The position numbers and the translations under genes are program-made. From Gigaspora rosea (lineage: Eukaryota > Glomeromycota > Glomeromycetes > Diversisporales > Gigasporaceae), in NCBI GenBank assembly GCA_003550325.1, contig QKWP01000348.1:231517-295516 (forward strand): a stretch of 64,000 nt of DNA, read 5' to 3'. Under the pieces are notes generated by a model. It searched no databases and was not told the origin of the DNA. It saw only the letters and a program-made list of their open reading frames with translations. This document shows positions 34,457 through 45,470 of the stretch, piece by piece. Numbering within the stretch: the first letter of the stretch is position 1; each line of letters starts with the position of its first letter.

Positions 34457-35746
34457 ATGATACTTTCAAATCATATTCGTTGGCAAATTGTTCAAAAATC
34501 GCTTGCTGGTCTTTCTGAGCGTGTCATTGCAAAGCATTTAGGTATTAGTAAAACTACAGTTAATCGAATTTACCATCGATTTTTAAAATTTGGATGTGTA
34601 GAAGATCTTCCTGCATTGCGAGGAAGACCACGAATTTTACAAAATAATGATATTAAATATTTAGAAACTTTAATGAAAGAAAAACCAGATTGGTATATAT
34701 GGGAACTACAATCAGAGTTAGAAGATTGGTTAGGGCATGAAATTGGTTATGCTACTGTATGGAGAGCTTTGCATCGCTTAAACTACACACATAAACAAGT
34801 AAAACAATATTTTGTTTTAAATATATTTTATTTATATATATAGTATTATAATAATATTAATAAATGAATTTTATAGTTAACGAAAGTAGCTAAAGAAAGG
34901 AATAAACAAGAAAGAATAAATTTTATGGCACGAGTTTCTCAATATTCACCTGAACAATTAGTATTTTCTGACGAATCAGCATATAATAGAAGAACTTTGT
35001 GTAGACGTTATGGTTGGAATATTTCTGGATTCCGTGCTCATAAATCTGTCTTTTTTATTCGTGGTAAACGATACACAATTGAAGGAGCATTATGTATCGA
35101 TGGTATGTTAGCATATGGTATCCAGGAAGGTCCTATGAACTCGCAAGATTATGAATATTTTATCGAACATATTTTAGTATGTTTTTTTAAATTTATATTT
35201 ATAACTGTTCTTAAAAGGTATAAATTTTATGCAGGTCACTATATCACAGGAAAATTCAAATTCACCCAGAAATCATTGTTCAACCCTTTTTAAAAACAGT
35301 TATAATTTATTTTTCAATGTTTTTTTCTTTCTAAATAACAAAATAAATTATTCTATTATTTAGCTTCCAAAAATGAACAGATATCCTAATAATTATAGTG
35401 TATTAGTAATTGACAACGCCTCAATTCATAAGGGACAGTATTTACAAGACTTATGTGATTCTAAAGGTGTACGACTTGAATTTCTCCCGGCTTACTCGCC
35501 GGATTTCAATCCGGTAAATATTTTTATTTGAAATTAATATTCAAAAGAATTTATTATAAATATTAATAGTAAACTATTTTCTTACAGATCGAACAATCTT
35601 TTTTTTATATTAAGCATTTTTTACGACAAAATCATAATTGGATTGAAAATCTAGATGATCCTCTAAATGCTTTAGCTTTTGCTTGCACTTCAATTAATAG
35701 AGATTTGGCTACTAAATGTTTTAAACATAGTGGTTATATTCAATAA
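34457..35746 (+). CDS. Tc1/mariner DD34E transposase, four exons, 316 aa
   Basis: The protein catalyses cut-and-paste transposition by binding the inverted repeats and cleaving at TA sites. Exons are 34457-34798, 34877-35176, 35364-35513 and 35588-35746, all joined at GT-AG sites in phase 0. Residues 1-50 hold a helix-turn-helix (LAGLSERVIAKHLGISKTTV). RGRPRIL around residue 60 is the GRPR-type motif between the two DNA-binding helices. The catalytic residues are Asp in VFSDESAYN, Asp in LVIDNASIHK and Glu in NPIEQ, with 34 residues between the last two. The alternative upstream Met at 34367 would add 30 unlike residues, so I chose the Met before ILSNHIRWQ. No internal stop or missing catalytic residue is seen, so it may be active. 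Confidence 0.88.
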
Positions 35747-35845
35747 TTACTGTAATAAAGTGCAAATATCTTGTTTGGCGGCAACTAGGTTTTGTTGCTG
35801 CAGTGGCAGTACAAGAATCTTTTATAGAAGTTGTATTATGAAATA

Positions 35846-36252
35846 TCATTACGGTGGATCCCCAAATTTGACCATTGATTGTGGGTCATTTAATTGACTT
35901 CACATATATGTAATGTTATTATTCTGATCTAACAATTATAACTTTTTAAATTTTCTGTTATCCATAAAATACTGACGGTCATTGCAAATTATTTAAATTG
36001 TACGTTTGTACATATAATGATAAATTTAAAATGGGTTATCTAAATTGTACAGAAATTTAAAATGGGTTGCGCTAATGGAAAAAATGGGTTAAACGTATGG
36101 AAAAATAGGTTAGGCGCATTGTTATTATATATTGGAGTACTAAATAATTTTTTCATGAGGTTCAATCTTAAAAAATAAATAATAAGTTTTGTCCCTGAAA
36201 CTTAAATTTGGGGACCAAAAATTAATTAAATTTGACAAATCCGCCGTAATGA
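35846..36252. mobile_element. MITE with TCATTACGGYGGAT ends inside the Tc1 element
   Basis: TCATTACGGTGGATC at 35846 is mirrored by ATCCGCCGTAATGA ending at 36252. CCCCAAATTTG near the left end is mirrored by AAATTTGGGG near 36207. It lies in the spacer between the transposase and the passenger gene. Confidence 0.65.
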
Positions 36253-36367
36253 CTTAGTTATAGGAATATAGAGGATAACCTGTAAAGATATAAAGATATT
36301 GAACAAATTTTTTTGGTTGTGCTTTAATAAAATTATCTGATCGAACAATAATAAATTGTCCATGAAG

Positions 36368-36503
36368 TAGGCAGTAATCAAGATTCTAACCCAGATCAGA
36401 TAATCGGATGATGACAGAATGACCACTGGCTGCGAAACAGGTAGTGTACCATTTTGTAATTATTCGATCATCTGATCTGAGTTAGATTTTGGTTATGTCC
36501 ACT
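36368..36503. repeat. Inverted repeat AACCCAGATCAGATAATCGG
   Basis: GATTCTAACCCAGATCAGAT at about 36380 is mirrored by ATCTGATCTGAGTTAGATTT at about 36470. It is probably part of a further small MITE in the same spacer. From 36540 to 37170, GACGAAAC and GTTTCGCG words occur at both ends and may mark another. Confidence 0.5.
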
Positions 36504-37385
36504 CAAAGATAATAACTGATTTGTTCTTATTATATACTTCTATCTATAGTTGTTAGACGAAACTCGAGGTTTCGCGCTGACAAAAAGCAATACCTAGTTT
36601 TGTCTTTCGTCAATAAAATTTTAAATAATGAAATGATAAAACTGACGAAAAGGTGACGAAACTGTCGAAACTGTAAAGGGTAACAAAACTAATAAAAGAC
36701 AAATATACAAATAAATATTGAAAATCATTGAAGATTATGTGTATAAAAAAATAAACTAACAGAAATTTATAAAAATTACAAAAAATTTTATTATATAATA
36801 GACGCTTACTGTGAATCATTTAAATGAAGTTAGAAATAAGTATTCTATATTGTATTACACTAGTACATTACATAACAGTTCTAGTGAGAGATTATTTGGT
36901 GCTTACTTTGTGATCTTACAAATTTATTTTGTGCCAATATGTTTTAATTCATTATTTGTGTTGTTCCATGCTTTTTGACAAGGTTATTTCAACTGGTCTA
37001 TAACAACTCTAGTGTTGTCCAGAAAAAATGAACTGGTTTATTTTTGCTAGCATATATACAGTAAATTTCGGATACTGATCTTTGAATAAATTATGAAAGT
37101 TAATTCAATGAAAATAACTTTGTTTTTTTTTATGAGTACTAGAGTTTCGCGTAAGGTTTCGTCATAAATTTAAGGTTTACATTCGTTAGCAACTTCAATA
37201 GTTTAAAATTCGTATATTATTAAAAAAATAAAAAAAGGAAGATATATAATCAAAAAGAAATATAAAAATTTCGAATTAGCCTGAATCTGAAATGTAGTCA
37301 ATATAGCAATAAGTGAGAAAAGAATAGCATAGAAATAAAAACCGGAGAATAAAAGAAATATATTAGTGTTAAGATTTATGTTAAT

Positions 37386-39375
37386 CTAAAATAGATCTTC
37401 GTAATTTTTTAATATATCTACTAAATCGATCCATATATGAGCATTGGGCTCAAAAAATACTTGATCTAGTTTTTGATTTGGCAAATATTGTTTTCCATTT
37501 TCATCTAACGAAGATTTAATTATAAATCTTTTGTTAATTGACGGTCCATTTGGAAAAGCAAATTTAACAATTTCTTCAAATGTCATATTGTCTGTAACAT
37601 GAATATTAGACATAAATGGTGATCGTTTTTTAGTATGAATCGTAATTGTTTTAAGTTTCTGATATTCATTTTCTTTTATAAAATTTTCAGTAATTTCTGG
37701 ATCTTTATATAAATATATATTAATAAAATTAATATATAATATATAGTTTTGAAAAAATGAATTTTATTAAGTTTTATGAATTTGTACCTTTATAATTTTT
37801 ATCAGATTGATTAGAATTTGGAAAACGGTAATTACTTTTATTAAATGCTGGAATTTGTGGCGGATTTTTTTCATCTACGCCATCTATTTTAGTTATCTTA
37901 TATAATTTATTAAAATTAAATTAAATATATATAGCAATAATAATAATTTGTGAATTATTTATAAATCTTACAATAGCTCGCGCCCATATTGTTATCATCT
38001 CTCCAGTTAATTTAAGATGCTGACCTTCATCTGATATTAAACAGCCCTGCGTATGAAATATGCATTCTTTTAAATTATTATAAATAGATTTTTTAACTGT
38101 ATCTAAAGTTATTTCAGTATCAAAATTTTCATTCGTCTAAATTATTATATATATGTTAGTAATTTTGTAAATTAAATAGCTATAGAAATTGTATCTTATT
38201 TTCTCAAAAACTAGAATTTTGCACAGGCTGAATTATTTATAGAGTATCTACGTAAAAAATGATATATTGAAAAATAGTTATTGAATATACTATTGCAAAT
38301 ACTACTTACTCGTATTTTTTTGCTCAATTGTAATTCATTATCATTAACAACTGAGCCTCCATAAGTTAATTTGTTTTTTTTGCTAATTTTTTTTTGATAA
38401 ATACATAATTGAACGGTTTTTCGTTTTTTAGCTTCTTCAATAAATGCTTGTATTGCATCATTTGTTTTTAAATTAAAGTGATCAGATTTTGGTGCTGAAC
38501 TTAATTGATAACAAATTAAGTCTAACTCAAGTTCTTTCCAAGATTTAGGAAATTCACAAGAAAAAATTTCTTTTTCAAGTTCTTCAAATGAGGTTAACAT
38601 ATTGAGATCTATCGGTATTGGAATAGCGCCATCCAATTTTTTTCTTGGCTGTTCAAATTGATTAAAACATACTAGCGATATATATTCTTTAATAAAGTTA
38701 GTATGTAGTAGTATAAATTAATTAACTTTTAATTATATATATATTATATATTAGAAATTACAGCATATCGATCTCTAATTGAGCATTATTGTTATACTGT
38801 ATATAGTAATTTTACTGTAAAGGCTAATATATAATATATAATTATTAAATTTATAAAACATACTTATAACTTTTTTTTTTGGCAAAGTTTTAATTTCTTT
38901 ATATTCTTGAATATTTGAAGTTACATCAATAGTTAAATCTATAGTTTCTTCCAATTCGGTTTCAATTAATGGTTTTTGTAAGTTTAAATTTTCTAGTTTT
39001 ATAATAAAAAAATTAAATAGCTTTTTACAATAAAAAAAGAAAAACAATTTAAAATTATGTACCTTTTTTTTTATATTTTTTATTACATTCACGACATATA
39101 TTTATATAGTTTAAATTTGGTGGAACTTCGCAATTGGAGGCATAATTACTATGAAACCATCTAACAAATTCTTTATCAAATTTTTTTTTTTTTATTGTTG
39201 CAGCAGCTTGTGTAAGTGGGTTTTTACAAAAATCAAGTTGATAACCATCCCTTCTCTTATTCCAGTATATTTCAGCATAAGGACAAGCACATTCTTTACT
39301 ATATGATTTAGCACATACTAGACATACTAAACATATAGGACATACATTTGGTCGATAAGCTAACGTTTCAGTCAT
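37386..39375 (-). CDS. Passenger gene of the Tc1 element: 464-aa Cys-rich protein of unknown function
   Basis: Six exons on minus join through GT-AG introns into one open frame: 39375-39063, 38992-38864, 38671-38310, 38136-37972, 37896-37788 and 37702-37386. Residues 11-32 are rich in cysteine (CPICLVCLVCAK then CACPYAEIYW) and CREC follows near residue 95, so zinc binding is plausible. Residues about 119-128 read EETIDLTIDV, acidic plus hydrophobic like a SUMO-interacting motif. A lysine-rich segment (PRKKLDG) follows. The C-terminal third contains MTFEEIVKFAFPNGPSINKR and is unfamiliar. There are no membrane segments, no nuclease or polymerase motif that I recognise, and no frame damage. 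Intron 2 could use a different site pair, but the chosen one gives canonical GTATG and an in-frame CTAG. Its role in transposition or host interaction is unknown. Confidence 0.72.
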
Positions 39376-39814
39376 AATGAATGCTATATAGTAAAAAAAA
39401 AATTTATATCTATTGGATTTATAATTATTTATATATATTTATGTATTATATCAAATAGATTATAGTCTAGAAAATCGATATTTGGAACTTGCTTAAGTAT
39501 TGTATTTATTATCATTATCGTTATCTGTTCAACAAAACACTATAATACGTAATCAACCACACGTGATCACCCACCGGCCGACAACATTTCGGGATAAATT
39601 TTTTTTAGGGTGGTCCGTGAATTTTGAAATTAGCTGTAAAACAATAAATTAACACACATAGTTTCGGGTTATAAGGTTTATCTTTATTAAACTAAATCAA
39701 TACATCGTGTTATCACAATAATACTAAATATAATCATACATTGTTCACTACCCGTCTCCTTACTAAAACCCATCCTATTTATACTTTCTACTTCCAACTC
39801 TTAACCCTAATTCA

Positions 39815-39980
39815 TTGATGGAAGCTTCAAGCTCTCGATTGGAGCTTTAAGCTCCCGATTGGAGCTTTGAGCGCCCGATTGGAGCTTTGAGCGCCCGATT
39901 GGAGCTTTGAGCGCCCGATTGGAGCTTTGAGCGCCCGATTGGAGCTTTGAGTTCCAGATCGGAGCTTCGAGCGCCCGTAG
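39815..39980. repeat. 20-bp minisatellite GATTGGAGCTTTGAGCGCCC
   Basis: About eight tandem 20-base units, the central four almost identical, lie in the part of solo LTR 2 that would be U3 on the minus strand. The open frame across them on minus is a by-product of the repeat. Confidence 0.85.
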
Positions 39981-40167
39981 ATCATTTCCCTTAATAAACC
40001 CACAATACAAGACTAACTAACTAAATAAAGATAACAAAGTAATAATAAAAATAAAAAAATAAAATAGTATTATTCGGCGCATAACACCGGTTTGTGATCC
40101 GCTGCTCGGACCCAGTCTTTTGAACCGAGACCAGACCAGGGCGGACCGTAACATCCCTAGCCGTAAC

Positions 40168-41755
40168 TAGCTAAAGTTTATGTCGTAACTAGTTACAACA
40201 TAAGCCGTAACAGTTTCTACTGCATCTCTAACTAGTACGTACTATATCTATACATGTGTGCCTAAATTATTTTTGAAAAAGTATTTTCGGCAAACATTTC
40301 GGCACTGCTAAATTTTTTGTATGAAACCCCTCCGAAATAATTATACTATATGAGGTATTTTGACGAAAAACTTCGGCAAACAAATATGAAAATTAATTTC
40401 GGCACAATATAAGACTAATTTCGGCTGCTTAAATGCCGTGAGCCGCAGAAATGTACCTCGGCTGCACGTGGTAATCGAGGTGGCGTAGTATCGATTTCTC
40501 GGTTATGTTGATCCTTTCCTAGAATAGGTTTTCCGGCAGTAAAACCAGTAAAATCAGTAAAAGCCGTAAAAGCTGCATAATAAGTAAAAGTGATATCGCT
40601 GATATACGGATTAAAGCAGGGAAAATCAGTTTTAGTAGTAGAATCATTTTAATAATTTTTCTAAGTATAATACGTATAATCTGTCTTAAGTAATAACAAG
40701 TATATAATAAAGGCCTTGCGCCCAAAGAAACGATATTGATTGTTTGGCTATTGATAAACTGCTTTCCTGTTACCCCCCCCCCCACACTCACTAAATACAC
40801 TAACGATCTACTACTAAGTGGCATAGTAGTACGATTATCTCCTGTATTGATTGTGCAAGTGATTGTAACGTTACGCTGTCCGGTGGTTTCTCGACGAACT
40901 GAGTACCTCCGTGGTTATTGTTGTTTTCCAACTGTCTCGACGTACTGAGATAGTTGTGGCTTATTAGTTGATAAGAGAGTTACCTTGAAGTATTGACGAC
41001 CGAAGCCTTGAATATCCACTCGCCGAATCTAACACGCCTCCTTCGATAGGTTGTCCGGATTGTGTGGCTTGTTTTGGATTGGTTGGGTTTGTGTCGACTC
41101 GGAAGAGCCGATTTTCCGTTGTCAATGCCGTAATTGTTTTTTTTATTAAGATGGGCAATTTAGGCACACATGTATACATACTCCTGCCATGTTATTAAGG
41201 ACCGTCAATCAAAATGTAATATACCGCATTAATAGAAACTCGGAGGAAATGCACATCTGTAATGTATGCCAGGCTATGCGACTGTTAATTAACCTGTCTC
41301 TATAAAATGTTTTATTTGTTGAATAATTTTTAAAACTTCTAGCGAATATTTCTAATAACTACTTGATCAAATCGGTAGAAATTTTTTTATTTTAATTTTA
41401 AGCTTTTGTAAAATTAAAATTAAAAAATTATTTAATTTTATTGAAATCTTCACCAGAACCTTTTTAAAAAAAAAATTAGAAAAAAGCATTGTGTAAAATT
41501 TTTTTTTAACTTTTAATGAAGATTTCTCAACAACTACCTATCTAAGTTCGATAAAAATTTTTATTTTAATTCTGCGAGTTTAGAGAATTAAAAAATTTTA
41601 CCGAATTTATAGTAGTTGTTGATAGTATCCTAGGGTTGCTAAATTTCATGAAAGTTACATGTAATTAACTGACCAATCACACGATTTGTCACATAATTTA
41701 CACAAATCGACGAATTTACATTTTTGAAAATTTCTCCTGTAACCTTAGTTTTAAC
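40168..41755. other. Mixed non-coding region with GC-richer island 40730-41190
   Basis: No gene can be supported. 40540-40590 is a short AGTAAAA(C/T)C-type tandem. 40769-40781 is a run of C. 40730-41190 is visibly richer in G and C than its surroundings and carries CTCGACGAACTGAG and CGCCGAATCTAACACGCC. Read on minus, GGAGGCG precedes TGTTAGATTC, which could be a polypurine tract before an LTR, but no partner end with a target duplication was found. 41320-41640 has imperfect inverted copies around GAAATCTTCACC/GAAGATTTC. Confidence 0.4.
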
Positions 41756-42043
41756 TAGTGTTCCACATGAAGCGGACGGACGGGTATTTTTAAAGATCCG
41801 GATCCGGTCCAGGATCCAACTTATGGAACCGGATCCGGCCCGTCTCTAAAAAAAACCTCTCTAGAAAAAAATATTGTCCTCCATATCTCTCTGATGATTC
41901 TGCTCATCTTTTATGTCACTTTGTTACTACATTATGAACATTTTTGACCAAACAGAAAAGCTAGCTATGTTTCAGACCGGACCATGTGGATCTTAATAAA
42001 GGTCCGGTATACGGACCAGACCTGGATCTTTTGTGGAGCACTA
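41756..42043. mobile_element. 288-bp hAT MITE (8-bp TSD GTTTTAAC)
   Basis: TAGTGTTCCAC on the left and GTGGAGCACTA on the right are inverted ends. GTTTTAAC is exactly duplicated at 41748-41755 and 42044-42051. GATCCGGATCCGG and GGTCCGG words cluster near both ends. Confidence 0.9.
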
Positions 42044-42358
42044 GTTTTAACACACAATGCTTCTTAAGACAAACCTGTAGCTGGAATTTTTATGAATCAG
42101 AAAATACAAAATAAAGCTGTTCCATGTAAAGTAATATTGCTTCAAAGTATGCAATTATTTTGCTTTCTTCCACTTGATTCTTCTCCAGTTTGCGAATACC
42201 TGGTATAAAAAGTAGATCATTAGATGCACTGAAATGAGGCTTTCACTGGTGCATTATGAAAATAATGATTAAAATCAGGAAAAACTGGTTCATGAATAGG
42301 TATATCATATTAATTCAACATTTTTTTATATAATTCACTTTTTTTTATTTACTAGCAT

Positions 42359-42580
42359 TTATCCATAGAGATATTTTCTTAGGAATAGGCACCTTAAGAA
42401 CATCATGCTACCTTGGTTCTTTGAATCTTCAAAGTAATACTTTATTCTTGGATAAGAATGTAAAATAGCAGTAATAAATACACTTTGTAAGAATGGAAAA
42501 GTGCTTGCAAATAACTTTCCAGACTTTTCAGAAACACCGTATTGACTTTTTGGGCCTTTCAACAATAAAATTGGATCAGA
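42359..42580 (-). pseudogene. Short protein-like frame of unknown family
   Basis: The minus-strand frame reads LLKGPKSQYGVSEKSGKLFA then FPFLQSVFITAILHSYPR and SKNQGSMMFLRCLFLRKYL. Its composition is less biased than the AT background, so it may be a gene fragment. It ends in stops on both sides and I do not recognise it. Confidence 0.3.
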
Positions 42581-42640
42581 ATGTCTTCTTGCTTAATAGC
42601 AATTTTTTTGACAATTTTTAAGCTACTATATCCTATCATG

Positions 42641-42987
42641 AATAAGCACCCCTTTTTTTAATATTTTAAACTTAAATATCTTAACAATTAACTAATCAAA
42701 TTTAATAAAACCTTTTTTTACTTAAATTTTATAAATTTATAAAATTAAAAATAAAAAATTGTTATTAAATTTGATTATTTAAGGGTGCTGACATTTATTA
42801 CCTAATATCTATTTACTATTGAGGATTACCACCACCCAAATAATATTTACATATAAAATTTTAGCCAATCAAATTTAACTATGAGGTAAGGTTTTGCTTG
42901 GCCCGCCCTAAAATATTACCTAATAAATGTCAGCATCCTAATTGTTAAAATATTTAAGTTTAAAATTTTAAAAAAGGGGTGCTTATT
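42641..42987. mobile_element. 347-bp MITE with AATAAGCACCCC ends
   Basis: AATAAGCACCCCTTTTTTTA with about 45 further bases is mirrored at 42940-42987. A second inverted pair (GGGTGCTGACATTTATTACC and its complement) lies further in, around 42782 and 42910-42933, suggesting a nested or composite element. Confidence 0.8.
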
Positions 42988-43200
42988 CAATAGTAATCTA
43001 TTTTTTATTAAGCAATAGTAATAATAATGACAATTACTATTTTTTAAGTTTTTTTATTAAAAATATTTATATTAGCATCATGAATTAAAGTTAATAAATT
43101 ATTTTTTATATGAATGTCTTTCTTAGATACCAAAAATCTAACACACTTACTGTTCATACATGGGCTAAAGAATATAAGGGTATATTATTTTTAGTATATA

Positions 43201-43364
43201 GTCAACCCTCCATAAATGCATATTATCAGCACCAAACTTTTGAATTCTTGCTTTTAGAGAACAATAATAAAAAATGCATTTATAGGGTTTAGTATATATG
43301 CCAGGAAATTAATATGCATTTTAGAAGGTCATGCACTTAGGTGATGCATTTAGAGAGGGTCAAC
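43201..43364. mobile_element. Pogo-like MITE (GTCAACCCTCCATAAATGCA)
   Basis: GTCAACCCTCCATAAATGCA and its complement TGCATTTAGAGAGGGTCAAC close 164 bp and are flanked by TA. The ends match the pogo-type CAGTYRACCCTC pattern. GTTGACTGTA-type ends also occur at 15410 and 49693. Confidence 0.75.
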
Positions 43365-44980
43365 TATATTTATATTCATTAATTTTAAAAGTTTTATAAT
43401 AATTTTATTATATTATTAGAGAGACTGTGGTTCAAGATGAAACACCATTTCTATCACTTGTTCCTACCTTATATTCTATTTATTATGATTATTTTAAGAT
43501 AAAATGTCAAGTATGCAATATAACTAAGTTTCTAATAATTATCAATGCTACGAGATGAATGGAATATATATAATTATATAATTTAGTTGACATTATTTAT
43601 TTCTTATAATGCAATTAATAATACTATTCAAAACTTACCTACTATTAGAGCTGTTATAAAGACAATTGAGTATCTATTAGGAAAATATTATGTTCAAGAA
43701 TTTTTTTATAAAATTCATAACAAGGATTATTTGCCAATAACTACAAACTCAATTATTTAATATAAATAGCCAGCAACTATCAAAATATATTTACCAGTTC
43801 AGAAAATCTTTTTAATTTATATTTTTTAGAAGTTTGTAATTTTAGATTTACTTTCTTTAAAGAAGGTTATAATAAAGATATTGAAGTTCAGGTAGAACAT
43901 AGATATTTTTGACTATTCAAATCTAGCTTTTATTTATTTCAAATATTAATTGATAGTTTTTTCATATTATTATTATTATTATTGGTATTTATTTAAATAT
44001 TGGTTGATTCAAATTTGGGTCTAATAAAATACAACTGACTCTGCTAGGTCCATAATTCTTATATTGAGATTTCAAGAGGTTCAAAATTAAAACTAAAGAA
44101 TCTTACTTATTTTTTAATTTATAATTTAGTAAAAACAGTATTAAAAACTCCTACTTAAAATGTGAATTTTGAAATCTCCTATTATAAAATTTCAATTGTT
44201 ACTTATGTCAGTTACTGTACAATTAAAAACTTTTATTTAAAAAATTAAATTTATATTGCATATACTATATACATTTATTTTAAAAAAATTTAATACTCAA
44301 ACTGTATATATAATTACAAAGCACAGAGTATATAGCATTCTTGCAAGCTATATATAAAAAGAGTTGTAGTTCCTAGAAATTTATAATCTCAGTCAGGTAT
44401 GTGAGTTTTTGCTTAAATAATTTCAAAGAAGGTTCTATCATAGTGAAGTATATGCTACAAAAATGCTATTTTTGAAGACATGATTCTTCTTAGATTTACC
44501 ATTTTTCTTGTTCAAAATTAAAAAAAAAAGTATTTGTATAGCTGAACTATTGCACCTAGTCTTTGATATGAGTATAATTTTCTTTTAAGTAGCCCTAAAA
44601 TGCTGTTTAAAAAGAACCTACCATTACAAATTACTATGAAAATTGGATTGATCATATGAATGTGATTATTCAAATTTCATAGTAAAAATTTTATCCTAGT
44701 GATCTGTGCGACAAATTAGATGACTGTGATGTACATCAAAGGCATGTAAGTTATACATATAAACTCAAAATAATTCAATTTATAAAATTTGACACAAATT
44801 ATACTATCTGCTATGATTTGATTTTAATTGGTCATTTGTTTAGCAATTGAGGCTGGGTCAAATTGATGTTAATGCTGGTGGAAAATTGTCATATGATCTG
44901 GCCAACTTTAATACCTATATTGTAAATTACATATTGGCCCAGGTAAGTTACAGATAACTTACTACAATTTTACCATGTAA
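43365..44980. other. AT-rich region without a supported gene
   Basis: Short protein-like readings exist, for example VVQDETPFLSLVPTLYSIYY near 43425, and may be an old transposon relic. I cannot name a family. A small hairpin, TTACTATGAAAATTGGA with TTCAAATTTCATAGTAA, lies at 44630-44690. Confidence 0.35.
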
Positions 44981-45237
44981 AGTACTATAAATCACCGATA
45001 CAAGACTCCCTATAATTGTAGACCCACCACGTGTATACCCGGATGTGAATAAAAGATCTATATTAATCAAACCTAGATTTTTTTCAAATATATAGAATGT
45101 TATTATAAATGCTACTATTCAAAGTTTTTTCTTTTTAGCGACATGAACTCTCAGCTGTATACTAGACACGGGTCTATTATAGGTTTTAAATTGGTGGAAT
45201 GTAAGAGACCCGGGCCTTGTATCCAGCGATCTACGGT
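44981..45237. mobile_element. Possible MITE with GATACAAG inverted ends
   Basis: TACTATAAATCACCGATACA on the left resembles the complement of TGTATCCAGCGATCTACGGT on the right. Identity is only moderate, so this is tentative. Confidence 0.4.
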
Positions 45238-45309
45238 ATGTTGTCAAGTAAGTTATAATAACCCTATAATATCATTAAAAATTAAAAAAAAATTTCCAAA
45301 ACTTCTTTT

Positions 45310-45470
45310 TATTGTCCGAAGCGTAGCGAGAACTCTATAGCTGATAGTACAGCAATGGACATGATTTTGTGTTGGATTCCAGTCACGTGCGCACATGTTA
45401 GCCAATCAGCTATAGAGAACGAGACGGAAGCCGATGTTTATTCTTGGCTTCGAACACAAACGGTATCCGT
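45310..45470. repeat. Inverted repeat CTCTATAGCTGAT
   Basis: CGAAGCGTAGCGAGAACTCT with ATAGCTGAT is mirrored by ATCAGCTATAGAGAACGAG and then GGCTTCG. A CACGTGCGCACATG core lies between. Confidence 0.55.

Larger units (their letters stand above)
34162..39636. mobile_element. 5475-bp Tc1/mariner element with transposase and a passenger gene
   Basis: Inverted ends of about 70-78 bases (34162-34230 and 39558-39636) start CAGCTAATTTCAAAATTCAC and include GATCACGTGTG at their inner borders. TA is duplicated at 34160-34161 and 39637-39638. The left part encodes an intact four-exon DD34E transposase on plus, and the right part an intact six-exon gene on minus. The two are convergent, with MITE-like sequence between 35747 and 37385. 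Usual Tc1/mariner elements are 1.3-2.5 kb with one gene, so size and gene content are exceptional. Intact frames in both genes suggest recent activity. Confidence 0.88.
34088..40086 (-). mobile_element. Solo LTR 2 (TGTTA...TAACA, 4-bp TSD CCGG), split by the Tc1 element
   Basis: On the plus strand the segment starts TGTTACGATC and ends GCGCATAACA. CCGG is duplicated at 34084-34087 and 40087-40090. Without the Tc1 insertion it is about 522 bp. Read on the minus strand it has a 20-bp minisatellite, then a TATA-like GTATAAATAGG at 39784-39774, then AATAAAG at about 39688, the order expected of an LTR. It resembles solo LTR 1 in ends, TSD length and design, though the sequences differ. Confidence 0.82.
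33194..40159. mobile_element. hAT-type element (8-bp TSD GCCGTAAC), outermost layer of a four-level nest
   Basis: The ends TAGGGATGTTACGGTCCG and CGGACCGTAACATCCCTA are exact inverted repeats. GCCGTAAC is exactly duplicated at 33186-33193 and 40160-40167. GGACCGG/CCGGTCC words are frequent near both ends, a subterminal-repeat pattern common in hAT elements. After removal of later insertions the element is about 960 bp with no transposase frame, so it is non-autonomous. A solo LTR sits inside it at 34088-40086. Confidence 0.92.

Noticed and set aside
35235..35300. Extra exon within transposase intron 2 (VTISQENSNSP)
   Set aside because: Direct joining of FIEHIL to LPKMNRYPNN matches the usual Tc1 spacing before the second catalytic Asp. 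Including the piece would insert unlike residues.
37386..39375. Idea that the passenger gene is a host gene fragment trapped by chance
   Set aside because: All six exons join in one open frame with canonical splice sites and both element ends lie outside it. Chance capture without selection would be expected to decay, though a very recent capture cannot be excluded without other copies.
39807..40010. Open frame of SKLQSGAQSSNR repeats on minus
   Set aside because: It is a by-product of the 20-bp minisatellite inside solo LTR 2.
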